Assembly: GCF_004339525.1 (NCBI RefSeq)
Contig: NZ_SMGE01000001.1
Span: 744,001 to 808,000 of the forward strand
Length of the DNA stretch: 64,000 nt
Direction: 5' to 3'
From: Flavobacterium sp. 90
Lineage (GTDB): Bacteria > Bacteroidota > Bacteroidia > Flavobacteriales > Flavobacteriaceae
In this document: positions 1 to 8,665 of the stretch, piece by piece
Numbering within the stretch: position 1 is the stretch's first letter
Layout of the letters: each line of letters opens with the position of its first letter
Translations under genes and position numbers: made by a program
The notes under the pieces: model-generated
The model's input: the letters and a program-made list of their open reading frames with translations, nothing else
The model's database searches: none
Told to the model about the DNA's origin: nothing

Positions 1-795
1 TCCTAATTCTCTGTAGCCATTAGCATTAAAGTGTAAAAAATCAGGTTCAACTGTGCATCCTTTTGACGAAATAACATAAGAATTTGGTATAACTTGAGGC
101 AGTTTTGCAATAATTTTATTCATACTGCCACATTTGCCATTCTGATCTTCATTTACGGTTTCTCCGGAAAGTAACGGGACTTTTTTGGGATCGAGATTTA
201 GCTCTTTTATTAAATTATCATATACAATTTTTACTTTTTGAGGCCAAAGTGTATCGCCTGTATTGGATTCTCCCTGATGAAGTAAAATACCTTTTATAAC
301 TCCTTTTTTCTGAGCAATTTTTGCCATTTCTACCAATCTTCCATATGGATTTCCGTCGTATTGGTTTACTATGTTTTTTAGCCAATCCGGAGAATCTGCT
401 ACATAACTTTCGAAATTATTTTTATCGAAAAGTTCTATTTTACAGCCTCCAACAGCAACATTTATAACGCCAACTTTTATTTTCTCCGGAAGATTTGATA
501 TCATAGTTCTTCCAAAATAATCCACGGGAGTTAATCCTGTTGTACATCTGCACAATGGCGGAACAGCGGTGTACCATTTTCCTTTTTCACGTCCCAATTC
601 CGGACAATCGACTGCGGCTAAAACCTGAAAACGCGGATTTACATCTGTATTATCCTGAGGTTCTATTTTGGCATAACCTTCCATATTGGATTGTCCTAAA
701 CTCAAATAAACATGAAAATTTGGATCTTGTGAATATCCTTTTTCCGCTATTAAAAATAGAACTGCAAATATTGAAAACCTGATTATTGATTTCAT
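1..795 (-). CDS. SASA-type carbohydrate acetylesterase, partial (C-terminus outside window)
   Basis: The gene runs off the window start; 265 codons from ATG at 795 are visible. An N-terminal signal peptide (hydrophobic residues 4-17, likely cut after YSQ at 21-23) indicates export. The catalytic blocks of the sialate O-acetylesterase/CE6-like fold are present: GQSNMEG at 34-40 with nucleophile Ser36, HQGESN at 173-178, and D252-x-x-H255 as the acid/base pair. Family members remove acetyl groups from sugars. Beside xylanase and xylosidase genes, acetylxylan is the likely substrate (inference from context). It is the last visible gene of the set headed by the GH43 gene at 2394-4121. Sialate esterase activity is possible but nothing nearby concerns sialic acid. 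Confidence 0.85.
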   Translation of the reverse strand, partial: MKSIIRFSIFAVLFLIAEKGYSQDPNFHVYLSLGQSNMEGYAKIEPQDNTDVNPRFQVLAAVDCPELGREKGKWYTAVPPLCRCTTGLTPVDYFGRTMISNLPEKIKVGVINVAVGGCKIELFDKNNFESYVADSPDWLKNIVNQYDGNPYGRLVEMAKIAQKKGVIKGILLHQGESNTGDTLWPQKVKIVYDNLIKELNLDPKKVPLLSGETVNEDQNGKCGSMNKIIAKLPQVIPNSYVISSKGCTVEPDFLHFNANGYRELG

Positions 796-975
796 TTTAT
801 ACTTTAGTTAAAATTTATAATTAAAATTTCTGATTCTTGAAATGCGTATTATTTAACTCCTAAATTCTATTTTGATTTCCAAATTAAAACTGTGCGCTAA
901 ATATTTTTTCACGCAGATTGAGCAGATTTTTATTTTATGATCTTTTTAATCTGTGCTTTTATTTGAAAAACACAT

Positions 976-2220
976 CTACTTAAATAAATTAAAGTCAACT
1001 GCTTCTCCCATTCTCTGATATCCTTTTTCATTTGGATGCAAAAAATCGCCGTCGTGCATGTCTGATAAAATAGTTTTAGAACCAATGCCTGAAGCCATTT
1101 CTTTATCAAAATCAATTACGGCATCAAAATTACCTTTGGCACGAATCCATTCGTTTACAATATCTCTTGCTTGTTGTTTGTACGGTGCATCATAAAAGGA
1201 TTTTTCAAATGGCAGAATTGTACCACCAAATACTTTTATTCCTTTTGCATGGGCTTTATCAATCATTATTTTATAACCGTCAATAATTTCTTTTGCTGTA
1301 AGAGATGCATCTTCTGCTTTTTTAATACCACCAATATCATTTATTCCTTCCAAAATAATAAGCCATTTAGTTCCTTTTTGAGAAAGAACATCTCTGTCAA
1401 AACGACTTAAGGCTGTTGGTCCTAAACCTCCCCTAACAACACAATTTCCTCCAATTCCTAAATTTAAAACTCCAATATGTGCGGTACTTTTATTGGCATT
1501 TAAACGTGTTGCTAAAATATCTGTCCATCGATTCTGTTTATTTGTTCCTGATCCACGACCATCAATGATTGAATTTCCTAAACAAACGATATTACTCTCA
1601 TTTTTAGTCGAACGAATATCAACTCCCATAATAGAATACCAATGATCTGTTTTTATCGCTCCTGCGAAAGACGCATTATTGATCTGATCTCCTTCTAAAA
1701 TATAAGAAGTCGTTCGAGAACCGGGATGTCCGGTTACTTTTGTTGAGACTTCTCCATAATGAATCGTAATCGCTAAAAGCTGTCCCGTCTTCAATTCAAA
1801 ATCAAAAGCATCTGAATATACTTCTTCATTTGGTCCTAATATTACTTGCGAATTGCCATTAAAACTCAATATTTTCTGCGTTTTTGCATCTACAGTCGGA
1901 GCTTCTATAACATTGGCAACACTTACTGATTTCAGAACCGTGGGCTGATCGCTAAACACATTAGAAAAACGAAGTCTGATTTGTTTACCTCCCAACGATA
2001 CTTTAATAATCTGACGAAGTGTATTTTCTGCAAGTCCCGGTGAGGGCGGCATATTATTGGGTTCAACAAGCATTTGAGCTGTTGCCCAAGTACCTGTCCA
2101 ATTTTGATGATCTTTTTTCTCTACTGTTTTAATTGATGCTTTATTAGAAATGCATCCTGCAATTAAAATTAGTAGCGCAAAAAATATAATGCATTTAATA
2201 GACTTTGTTTTTACGTTCAT
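976..2220 (-). CDS. SGNH/GDSL-family esterase lipoprotein
   Basis: Predicted 414-residue outer-surface or periplasmic lipoprotein. I chose ATG at 2220 because it gives a clean lipoprotein signal (MNVKTKSIK, hydrophobic stretch, LIAGC lipobox). The longer frame starting at 2292 would translate an interspersed repeat. The C-terminal half has SGNH blocks: VCLGNSIIDG (a GNSI form of the GDSL motif holding the nucleophile Ser), LEGINDIGG (block III Asn), and DGDFLHPNEKG near the end (Asp and His of the triad). The N-terminal half looks like an accessory beta-domain common in polysaccharide-active SGNH proteins. Together with the SASA gene downstream and the xylosidase upstream, deacetylation or de-esterification of xylan is the likely job. 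The exact ester substrate cannot be read from sequence. Confidence 0.85.
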   Translation of the reverse strand: MNVKTKSIKCIIFFALLILIAGCISNKASIKTVEKKDHQNWTGTWATAQMLVEPNNMPPSPGLAENTLRQIIKVSLGGKQIRLRFSNVFSDQPTVLKSVSVANVIEAPTVDAKTQKILSFNGNSQVILGPNEEVYSDAFDFELKTGQLLAITIHYGEVSTKVTGHPGSRTTSYILEGDQINNASFAGAIKTDHWYSIMGVDIRSTKNESNIVCLGNSIIDGRGSGTNKQNRWTDILATRLNANKSTAHIGVLNLGIGGNCVVRGGLGPTALSRFDRDVLSQKGTKWLIILEGINDIGGIKKAEDASLTAKEIIDGYKIMIDKAHAKGIKVFGGTILPFEKSFYDAPYKQQARDIVNEWIRAKGNFDAVIDFDKEMASGIGSKTILSDMHDGDFLHPNEKGYQRMGEAVDFNLFK

Positions 2221-2261
2221 TTTATTGAAAATTATAAATACATTTTTGTCTTTTTTGAATA

Positions 2262-2365
2262 AAACTTTGCGACTTTGCGTCTTTGCGTGCAAATTTCTCG
2301 CTGTTGAGAAAGAAGCTTTAATTATTTAATCTCGCAAAGTCGCAGAATCGCAAAGTCTATTTAAT
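2262..2365. repeat. Interspersed TTTGCG-type inverted repeat
   Basis: The left part carries tandem CTTTGCGACTTTGCG-like units (about 2273-2290) and the right part the inverse, CGCAAAGTCGCAGAATCGCAAAG (about 2334-2357). It lies between the SGNH and GH43 genes. The TTTGCGA unit recurs at 8584-8600, so this is a dispersed family. Confidence 0.6.
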
Positions 2366-2393
2366 TCAAATTAGAAACCAACTCCTTTTATTA

Positions 2394-4121
2394 TTAAGGA
2401 CGAGCATCATTTGCAGAAGTAGCATATAAACCTACCAATGCTCCGGTAAAACCTCCGGCAACATTTGTAGAAAGAATATCTCCTGAAACTTTTTGTCCTA
2501 AATTTTCAAAATCTACGCCATTTACAGCGTAACTAAATTCATAACTATCGCCTGTTGCCTTTACCTGTAAACGAAGTAAATTTGTTACTTTGATTTTAGA
2601 ACTTGCTATAATTTTTGACTGTCCTTTTTCTGTTCTTTCTAATAAAACAAACGTATCATTTCCTTTTTTTGTGATTCCAAAAACATAATTAAAACGCTCG
2701 TTCTGAAGACAAACAATCCCTGCTAAATCCTTTTCTGATTGTGGCTTATAATCAAGTGTTGTTGCAAATGAAAATGTATTATGTTGTTGTCTGTAAAAAA
2801 GCGTCGAAGTTGGTTTAACTTCTTTTATGTTTACTTCAAATGGCGTGATTTCTAAGCCTTTTTTGCTTAATGAAATAAAATTTTCGCGTGGACCTCTTAA
2901 TCCGATCCATCTGAAATCTAATTTTTTAGAAGTAAAATTTTCGGTAAAAGTGAAATTCCCATTAGGAAAAAAACCATCTTTTCCTGTATTATTTGTAACT
3001 CCATCAGGCATTTTTAATTTTGGCTGCATTGGAACTAATCCGTTTTCAAAAACAGGAAATTCACCTGACCAATCTACAGGCAATATAAAAGTCTCTCTTC
3101 CTATGTTTACTCGATCTTCATTGTTAGGACGAATTCCTAAGAAAACTCCATAGTATTTATTATTCGGTCCCTGAACTAAATCAGCGTGACCTGCCCAATC
3201 AACTTTATCTTTTCTATCTTTTGGAAAATAACGTTGCGTTAGAATTGGATTATTTGATGATGGTTTGAAAGGACCTTTCGGATTATCGCTAATAAAAATA
3301 ACTTCGCTGTGGTTTCCTCCTGTTCCACCTTCGGCACACATTAAATAATATTTCCCATTTTTTTTATATAAATGTGGCGCTTCAATCCAGATTGGTCTTT
3401 TCGAAAGATCTACACCTCCGTCGACGATAATTTTATCTGTACCCGGAATTACCTTATCTGTATTGGTATCATATTCCCAAACTTTAATTACACGATGTCC
3501 TTCGTACAACTCTTTTCCTTTATCAGGCGCATCATTATGAACGATATAACCTTTACCGTTCTCATCAAAAAATATGGAAGGATCGATTCCGCCAAAATCT
3601 AGTTTGATAGGACTTCCCCATCCTTTCATTGGATCTTTTGTTTTTACAATAATGTTTCCAAGACCGCCGGAAAATGCGGTAACAATCATATAAAAAGTAT
3701 CATTATGCGGATTATAAGTAATTCCAGGAGCATAAACACCCGCACTGATTCCTGTATCATGCGGATTAAATTCTGATACGTTATTTAAAATACCTCCCAA
3801 ATCTGTCCAATTGACTAAATCTTTAGAATGAAAAATTGGCACACCGGGAAACATCGCAAATGAAGAACATACCATATAATAATCATCTCCCTTTTTGGTA
3901 ATCGCAGGATCGGGATAACATCCCTGTAAAATTGGTGTATAAAATTCGTCTGGTTTTAATGGATTGTTTTTATAAATCTGATCATCTCCGTTGTAAACGA
4001 CATTGGAAAAAACAGGACCTTTTTTACTTTTCTTTTTAATAATAGTATCGTTTGTGGCTATTGCTTTAAAAGAAAAAAGAAACAATAATGGTAATAAATA
4101 AAATATTATTCGGTGCTTCAT
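2394..4121 (-). CDS. GH43 family glycosidase, exported beta-xylosidase type
   Basis: 575 residues with an N-terminal signal peptide (residues 5-22). A five-bladed GH43 catalytic domain spans about 60-350, followed by a C-terminal beta-sandwich about 385-570 of the type found in GH43 beta-xylosidases. Catalytic residues are visible: Asp71 in GCYPDPAI (base), Asp180 in GIDPSIFF (pKa modulator) and Glu247 in WIEAPH (general acid). The family cleaves xylose or arabinose from xylan chains; beta-xylosidase is favoured by the two-domain layout, though arabinofuranosidase cannot be excluded. It heads a unit with the SGNH and SASA genes. The 682-bp region upstream has two LacI-type operators and a good -7 box, so pentose-dependent repression is likely. 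Confidence 0.9.
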   Translation of the reverse strand: MKHRIIFYLLPLLFLFSFKAIATNDTIIKKKSKKGPVFSNVVYNGDDQIYKNNPLKPDEFYTPILQGCYPDPAITKKGDDYYMVCSSFAMFPGVPIFHSKDLVNWTDLGGILNNVSEFNPHDTGISAGVYAPGITYNPHNDTFYMIVTAFSGGLGNIIVKTKDPMKGWGSPIKLDFGGIDPSIFFDENGKGYIVHNDAPDKGKELYEGHRVIKVWEYDTNTDKVIPGTDKIIVDGGVDLSKRPIWIEAPHLYKKNGKYYLMCAEGGTGGNHSEVIFISDNPKGPFKPSSNNPILTQRYFPKDRKDKVDWAGHADLVQGPNNKYYGVFLGIRPNNEDRVNIGRETFILPVDWSGEFPVFENGLVPMQPKLKMPDGVTNNTGKDGFFPNGNFTFTENFTSKKLDFRWIGLRGPRENFISLSKKGLEITPFEVNIKEVKPTSTLFYRQQHNTFSFATTLDYKPQSEKDLAGIVCLQNERFNYVFGITKKGNDTFVLLERTEKGQSKIIASSKIKVTNLLRLQVKATGDSYEFSYAVNGVDFENLGQKVSGDILSTNVAGGFTGALVGLYATSANDARP

Positions 4122-4263
4122 TTGTACTGATTAATTATTAGTAACATCTCCTTGAAAATGTTAGGTTACTTTAAAAAATTTAATTTGAAATATGTCGGAT
4201 TCTGTATTTGATGTTTCATTGTTTATCAAAATACTTCCTATCCAAAAGTGAGTTTACAATTTA

Positions 4264-4289
4264 AAAGCCGAGGGATAATCCTCGGCTTT
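4264..4289 (-). terminator. 10-bp GC-rich hairpin, possible terminator or attenuator
   Basis: Arms AAAGCCGAGG (4264-4273) and CCTCGGCTTT (4280-4289) pair perfectly around GATAAT. On the minus strand the stem is followed by TTTTAAATT, a weak T-run. It sits between the promoter at 4492-4520 and the GH43 start at 4121, so it could end read-through from tal or attenuate GH43 transcription. Confidence 0.5.
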
Positions 4290-4379
4290 AACTAAAGCAA
4301 ACTTAAATAACCAACTTATAAAGTTATTCTGTAAAATCAACACTTATAACTACGGTTAAATTTGCTTTTAGCACCAAGA

Positions 4380-4433
4380 TTAATATCTAGGATTTTGATA
4401 AGCAGATTTGTCTGCTTGTAATAAGTTTATCAT
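4380..4433 (-). CDS. 17-codon short ORF with SusD-like C-terminal ending
   Basis: On the minus strand ATG at 4433 is followed by codons for MINLLQADKSAYQNPRY and a TAA stop. The ending QNPRY resembles the conserved QNPxY terminus of SusD-family glycan-binding lipoproteins, which usually sit just upstream of exported glycosidases in Bacteroidota. A stop lies three codons before the ATG, so no longer reading frame remains. It may be the tail of a decayed susD gene or a leader peptide inside the GH43 5' leader. I cannot tell which, and coding is unproven. Confidence 0.35.
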   Translation of the reverse strand: MINLLQADKSAYQNPRY

Positions 4434-4491
4434 AAAATTGGTTTAGAGCGTTAGAAGTTTGGTTTGGCTTAATAGATAAGTGTATTTATTA

Positions 4492-4520
4492 CAAATATAG
4501 AAAAAACAACTAATACACAA
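4492..4520 (-). promoter_or_regulatory. Candidate Bacteroidetes-type promoter of the GH43 unit
   Basis: Minus-strand -7 box TATATTTG (4499 to 4492) matches TAnnTTTG exactly. A TTG -33 element lies at 4520-4518, with an 18-nt spacer. The -33 element falls inside the operator at 4515-4530, the arrangement expected for LacI-type repression. Confidence 0.5.
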
Positions 4521-4530
4521 TCGGTTGTTT
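4515..4530. promoter_or_regulatory. Putative LacI-family operator 1
   Basis: ACACAATCGGTTGTTT, a pseudo-palindrome (ACAA TCGG TTGT core). Nearly the same 16-mer occurs at 12022, 12103, 17936 and 19363, all intergenic in this cluster. Confidence 0.65.
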
Positions 4531-4690
4531 GATATTTTTTTTCAAGAATTGATAAAAAATTGTTAGATAAAAAACAGTCTGTTTAATTAAAATGCCAAAA
4601 TAATATATACTCTATGTTTTAGTGCTTGATTTCAATTCTAACTTTAGTACTATTACAGCATTCTCAACATTTAATTAAAAGAAAATTACA

Positions 4691-4706
4691 AGACAACTGG
4701 TTGTTG
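4691..4706. promoter_or_regulatory. Putative LacI-family operator 2
   Basis: AGACAACTGGTTGTTG with palindromic core ACAAC-TG-GTTGT. It lies 98 bp past the tal stop and 161 bp from operator 1, so a repression loop between the two is conceivable. Confidence 0.5.
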
Positions 4707-4803
4707 ATAAAACAGAAAAAACTCCTTTCAAATTAAATCCAAAAAGAGTTTTCGTAATGATATAAATCAATAAGTTTTGATTTATTAAATAGGTAAAAGA
4801 AAC

Positions 4804-5460
4804 TTATAATTTCATTTTTTTTGCATCTTCAATAAATTGATTAAGCCCTATATCGGTCAATGGATGTTTCAATAATCCTTTTATCGCAGAAAGAGGTCCG
4901 GTCATAACATCTGAACCCACTTTTGCACAGTTTACAACATGCATTGTATGTCTTATTGAAGCCGAGAGAATCTGAGTTTTATAATCGTAGTTATCATAAA
5001 TTTCTCTGATTTCTGCAATTAAATGCATTCCATCAGTCGAAATATCATCTAATCTTCCTAAAAACGGAGAAACATAGGTCGCACCGGCTTTTGCTGCTAA
5101 TAATGCCTGTCCGGCAGAAAAGACCAATGTAACATTGGTTCTGATTCCTTTTGACGAAAAATATTTACAAGCTTTTACACCATCAGCAATCATAGGCAAT
5201 TTCACCACAATCTGCGGATGCAGCCCGGCAAGTTCTTCACCTTCTCTGATCATTCCGTCAAAATCTGTCGAGATTACTTCGGCAGAAACATCTCCGTCAA
5301 CAATGTTACAAATATCAAGATAGCGCTTTAGGATATTGTCTTTTCCGGTAATTCCTTCTTTAGCCATTAAAGACGGATTGGTTGTTACGCCATCGAGAAC
5401 ACCCAAGGATTGTGCTTCTTTAATGTCTTCAAGATTGGCAGTATCAATAAAAAATTTCAT
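4804..5460 (-). CDS. tal: Transaldolase, small TalC/FSA-type subfamily
   Basis: 218 residues, the usual size of the single-domain TalC/FSA class-I aldolase subfamily. N-terminal [10 protein letters not shown] and GVTTNPSL are subfamily signatures. Lys87 in IVVKLPM is the Schiff-base lysine. Glu61 in SAEVIST occupies the place where fructose-6-phosphate aldolases carry Gln, which by known structure-function work favours true transaldolase activity over aldol cleavage of fructose 6-phosphate. It moves a dihydroxyacetone unit in the non-oxidative pentose phosphate pathway, fitting its place after xylA and xylB. The 106-bp gap to xylA holds a perfect inverted repeat that could lower or stabilise distal transcript. 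Confidence 0.9.
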   Translation of the reverse strand: MKFFIDTANLEDIKEAQSLGVLDGVTTNPSLMAKEGITGKDNILKRYLDICNIVDGDVSAEVISTDFDGMIREGEELAGLHPQIVVKLPMIADGVKACKYFSSKGIRTNVTLVFSAGQALLAAKAGATYVSPFLGRLDDISTDGMHLIAEIREIYDNYDYKTQILSASIRHTMHVVNCAKVGSDVMTGPLSAIKGLLKHPLTDIGLNQFIEDAKKMKL

Positions 5461-5515
5461 AGTTTTTTTGGTTTGAGTTTGGTTAGTTCGTTTTAATCTT
5501 ATTTCTTAAACAGTA

Positions 5516-5546
5516 GACCTAACAGGTTTTAAAAACCTGTTAGGTC
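5516..5546. repeat. 15-bp perfect inverted repeat between xylA and tal
   Basis: GACCTAACAGGTTTT (5516-5530), one A, then its exact inverse (5532-5546). It lies 20 bp past the xylA stop and may act as an intercistronic hairpin. No T-run follows on the minus strand, so strong termination is unlikely. Confidence 0.6.
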
Positions 5547-5566
5547 TTTCTATATGAATTTACCAA

Positions 5567-6892
5567 TTAAATATATTGGTTAATAATATTTTCAAACAAT
5601 TCCTGCTTACCACTTTGAAGTGTTAATTCTCCGTTTTGGTTTGCGATATCGTATAAATCTTTAAGGTTTAATTTTCCGTTTTCGAAATCTTTACCTTTTC
5701 CAGAATCGAACGAACTGTATCTTTCTGTTCTTAATTTTTCATAAGGAGAAGAGCTAATAATTTTATCTGCAGTCAGCAACGCTCTTGCAAAAGTATCAGC
5801 ACCGCCAATGTGCGCTAAGAAAACATCTTCGATATCTGTAGAATTTCTTCTGATTTTTGCATCAAAGTTCACTCCTCCGCCTTGTAATCCGCCAGCTTTT
5901 AAGAATACCAACATTGCTTCTGTAGTTTCCTGAATGTTGTTTGGAAATTGATCTGTATCCCACCCATTTTGATAATCTCCTCTATTGGCATCAATACTTC
6001 CTAACATTCCGGCTTTTGCAGCAACTTCCAGTTCATGCTGAAAAGTATGCTGTGCCAAGGTTGCGTGATTTACTTCGATATTGATTTTGAAATCTTTATC
6101 TAAACCATATTCTTTTAAGAATCCAATTGCAGTTGCCGAGTCAAAGTCGTATTGGTGTTTAGATGGCTCCATTGGTTTTGGCTCGATAAAAAACGTTCCT
6201 TTAAAACCTTGCGCTCTTGCATAATCTCTGGACATTGTTAAGAACTGCGCCATGTGGTCTAATTCTCTTCCCATATCTGTATTCAATAAAGACATATATC
6301 CTTCTCTACCTCCCCAGAATACGTAGTTTTCTCCATCTAAAGCGATAGTGGCATCCAAAGCTAATTTTACTTGTCCTCCGGCTCTTGCCACAACATTAAA
6401 ATCAGGATTTGTAGCGGCTCCATTCATAAATCTTGGATTTGAGAAACAGTTTGAAGTTCCCCAAAGCAATTTAATTCCAGAAGCTGCTTTTTTCTCTTTT
6501 AGGTATTCTGTAATTGCCGCCAAACGTCTTTCTGATTCAGCAAATGTTGGTCCTTCGGCAATTAAATCATAATCGTGAAAACAGAAATAATCAAATCCCA
6601 TTTTGCTGATAAATTCAAAAGCAGCATCTGCTTTATCTTTTGCCGCCTGAACTGCATCTGTAGCCTGATCCCAAGCAAAACTCTGAGTTCCTGGTCCAAA
6701 CGGATCGCTTCCTTGTCCGCAGAATGTATGCCAGTACGCGATTGCAAATCTAAAATGCTCGCGCATTGTTTTTCCAGCTACAATTTGGTCTGGATTGTAA
6801 TATTTAAATGCTAATGGATTATCTGATTCCTTTCCCTCAAATTTAATTTGTCCAATGCCTTTGTAGTATTCTTTATCTCCTAAAACTATCAT
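5567..6892 (-). CDS. xylA: Xylose isomerase
   Basis: 441 residues, the length of class II xylose isomerases, converting D-xylose to D-xylulose in the cytoplasm. Signature stretches are FCFHDYDL (His106 and Asp109, ring opening), [25 protein letters not shown] (metal-binding Glu and the Lys of the hydride shift), [15 protein letters not shown] (metal Glu and His) and GSIDANRGD (metal Asp). The full length is intact. The xylB stop lies only 8 bp upstream, so the two are co-transcribed. The preceding promoter appears to be the one before the symporter gene, placing xylA under the LacI-type operators near 12.0-12.1 kb. Confidence 0.97.
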   Translation of the reverse strand: MIVLGDKEYYKGIGQIKFEGKESDNPLAFKYYNPDQIVAGKTMREHFRFAIAYWHTFCGQGSDPFGPGTQSFAWDQATDAVQAAKDKADAAFEFISKMGFDYFCFHDYDLIAEGPTFAESERRLAAITEYLKEKKAASGIKLLWGTSNCFSNPRFMNGAATNPDFNVVARAGGQVKLALDATIALDGENYVFWGGREGYMSLLNTDMGRELDHMAQFLTMSRDYARAQGFKGTFFIEPKPMEPSKHQYDFDSATAIGFLKEYGLDKDFKINIEVNHATLAQHTFQHELEVAAKAGMLGSIDANRGDYQNGWDTDQFPNNIQETTEAMLVFLKAGGLQGGGVNFDAKIRRNSTDIEDVFLAHIGGADTFARALLTADKIISSSPYEKLRTERYSSFDSGKGKDFENGKLNLKDLYDIANQNGELTLQSGKQELFENIINQYI

Positions 6893-6900
6893 TTGATTCT

Positions 6901-8382
6901 TTATTTAGTTGTTAATATTAATTCTAATTCTTGTTTCCATTTTTGATATGCCGTTTCATAAGGTTCTCTATTTTTCAATGGTAAAAATGTCATAACGTGA
7001 TCATTGGTCGTAATACTTGAACCAAATTTGTTATAATCACCATCTTCTAAACCTACAGCTCTTGCTGCTCCAACTGCTCCGGTTGTATTATAAATCTCGA
7101 TTTCGTGACCAATTAAAGTCGCAACGGTGTTTGAGAAAATTTCTGAGCGAAATAAATTGTCATTTCCTGCTCTAATGACATTAATTGCCGCATTATCATC
7201 TTTTAAACATTCCATTCCGTATACAAATGAAAAAGCGATTCCTTCTAAAGATGCTCTAAACAAATGAGCGCTGTTATGAATATTTAAATTGAGATTTAAA
7301 AAATGTGTTCCGATGTTTTTATTGTTGAACATACGCTCTGCACCATTCCCAAACGGAATCACAACAACACCATCAGACCCAATATCGATTTTTGAAGCTT
7401 TACGATTCATTGATTCGTAGGTTTCATCACCCATATTATTTCGAAGCCATCTGTATTGAATTCCTGCTCCGTTAATATTTAAAAGTTTACCAACTCGAGG
7501 CGTTTCTAATTCGTAATTAACATGTACAAAATTGTTTACTCTTGTGCTTTTTCCAGAATATATTTCGCTTACCGCGTAAAAAACTCCCGAAGTTCCGCCT
7601 GTTGCAGCCACTTCTCCCGGATTCAAAACATTTAAAGCCAAAGCATTATTAGGCTGATCGCCTGCTCTGTAAACTACCGGAATACCAACAGGAAGTCCGG
7701 ATTCTTTTGAAGCTTTCTCTGTTAAAACACCTTGATTGGTAAAGTTTTCTACAATTTTTGGCGTCAGCGATTGATCGATTCCGTAGTAATCCAAAAGCCA
7801 GTCAGCTACTTTATTTTCTTTATAATCCCAAAGCATTCCTTCAGACAAACCGTTTTTGGTCGTGGTTACTTCGCCTATCAATTTCAAAGCGATGTAATCT
7901 CCCGGAAGCATATATTTATAAATTTTACTGTAAATTTCAGGTTCGTTTTCTTTCACCCATTTTAGTTTTGAAGCGGTGAAGTTTCCCGGAGAATTCAGCA
8001 AATGTTCCATGCATTTTTGTTCTCCAATTTCGGCGAAAGCCTTGTTTCCAATTTCAACCGCACGGCTGTCGCACCAAATAATAGAATTTCGAAGCGCATT
8101 TCCGGCTGCATCTACGATAACCAATCCGTGCATTTGGTAGGAAATTCCAATACCTTTAATTTTCGATGCATCTATATTGGCTTCCCGAATGGCTCTTTTA
8201 GTTGCTACACAAATGTGCTGCCACCAAATCTCCGGATCCTGCTCTGCCCAATCTGAATGCAGTGACAAAATTTCCATTTCGTTTTGAGGCTCATGCAAAA
8301 CAATTACTTTTTTTCCCGTTTCAGCTTCTACCAAGGCAACCTTGACAGAAGAACTTCCAATATCATATCCTATATAATACAT
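6901..8382 (-). CDS. xylB: Xylulokinase (FGGY kinase)
   Basis: 493 residues with both FGGY-kinase domains. The N-terminal phosphate loop is [15 protein letters not shown], the xylulose-binding stretch is SYQMHGLV, and a central WCDSRA motif follows. C-terminal ATP-site signatures include [10 protein letters not shown] and the stretch around [12 protein letters not shown]. It phosphorylates D-xylulose to xylulose 5-phosphate in the cytoplasm. It is tightly coupled to xylA (8-bp gap). A 283-bp repeat-bearing gap separates it from the Nudix regulator upstream, so an internal promoter is possible though none was recognised. Confidence 0.95.
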   Translation of the reverse strand: MYYIGYDIGSSSVKVALVEAETGKKVIVLHEPQNEMEILSLHSDWAEQDPEIWWQHICVATKRAIREANIDASKIKGIGISYQMHGLVIVDAAGNALRNSIIWCDSRAVEIGNKAFAEIGEQKCMEHLLNSPGNFTASKLKWVKENEPEIYSKIYKYMLPGDYIALKLIGEVTTTKNGLSEGMLWDYKENKVADWLLDYYGIDQSLTPKIVENFTNQGVLTEKASKESGLPVGIPVVYRAGDQPNNALALNVLNPGEVAATGGTSGVFYAVSEIYSGKSTRVNNFVHVNYELETPRVGKLLNINGAGIQYRWLRNNMGDETYESMNRKASKIDIGSDGVVVIPFGNGAERMFNNKNIGTHFLNLNLNIHNSAHLFRASLEGIAFSFVYGMECLKDDNAAINVIRAGNDNLFRSEIFSNTVATLIGHEIEIYNTTGAVGAARAVGLEDGDYNKFGSSITTNDHVMTFLPLKNREPYETAYQKWKQELELILTTK

Positions 8383-8475
8383 AACTTTATAATCATTCTA
8401 ACCCTTTGGGCGTAATTCATAAATATTTTATTTCAACACATAGCCCCGAAGCTTAAACACAATATTTTCGTCTAG

Positions 8476-8640
8476 TTTGTCATTTCGACGGAGGAGAAAT
8501 CACACATGAAACTCTACAATCAAAATCGCCAATCTTTATCGAATCCCGCGTGTGATTTCTCCTCCGTCGAAATGACAAAACCTCTGCGACTTTGCGAGAA
8601 ATTCCTCTCCCGAAGCTTCGGGATCGAAATGACAAAATCT
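8476..8640. repeat. Long inverted repeat element with CCCGAAGCTTCGGG palindrome
   Basis: A 30-bp perfect inverted repeat (arms 8476-8505 and 8550-8579, 44-nt loop) begins TTTGTCATTTCGACGGAGGA. After it come a TTTGCGAGAA unit, the perfect 16-nt palindrome TCCCGAAGCTTCGGGA (8608-8623) and another GAAATGACAAAA tail. It fills most of the gap between xylB and the Nudix gene. There is no ORF, so it is a non-autonomous dispersed repeat rather than an insertion sequence. The CCCGAA-TTCGGG piece recurs at 63982-63997. Confidence 0.8.
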
Positions 8641-8665
8641 TCGATTTTATGTCTTTACTAGAGAC

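Larger units (their letters stand above)
4122..4803. other. Intergenic regulatory region upstream of the GH43 gene
   Basis: This 682-bp stretch holds no full-length gene. It contains a hairpin (4264-4289), a 17-codon open frame with a SusD-like ending (4380-4433), a minus-strand promoter with an operator over its -33 element (4492-4530) and a second operator (4691-4706). The order from promoter to structural gene is promoter, short ORF, hairpin, GH43 start, giving a long leader of about 360 nt. Confidence 0.6.

Noticed and set aside
2221..2292. Upstream extension of the SGNH gene to ATG at 2292
   Set aside because: The extension translates a dispersed TTTGCG repeat and would bury the lipoprotein signal that starts at 2220.
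8476..8640. Insertion sequence
   Set aside because: No transposase frame lies between the inverted arms (44-nt loop) and no target duplication was seen.
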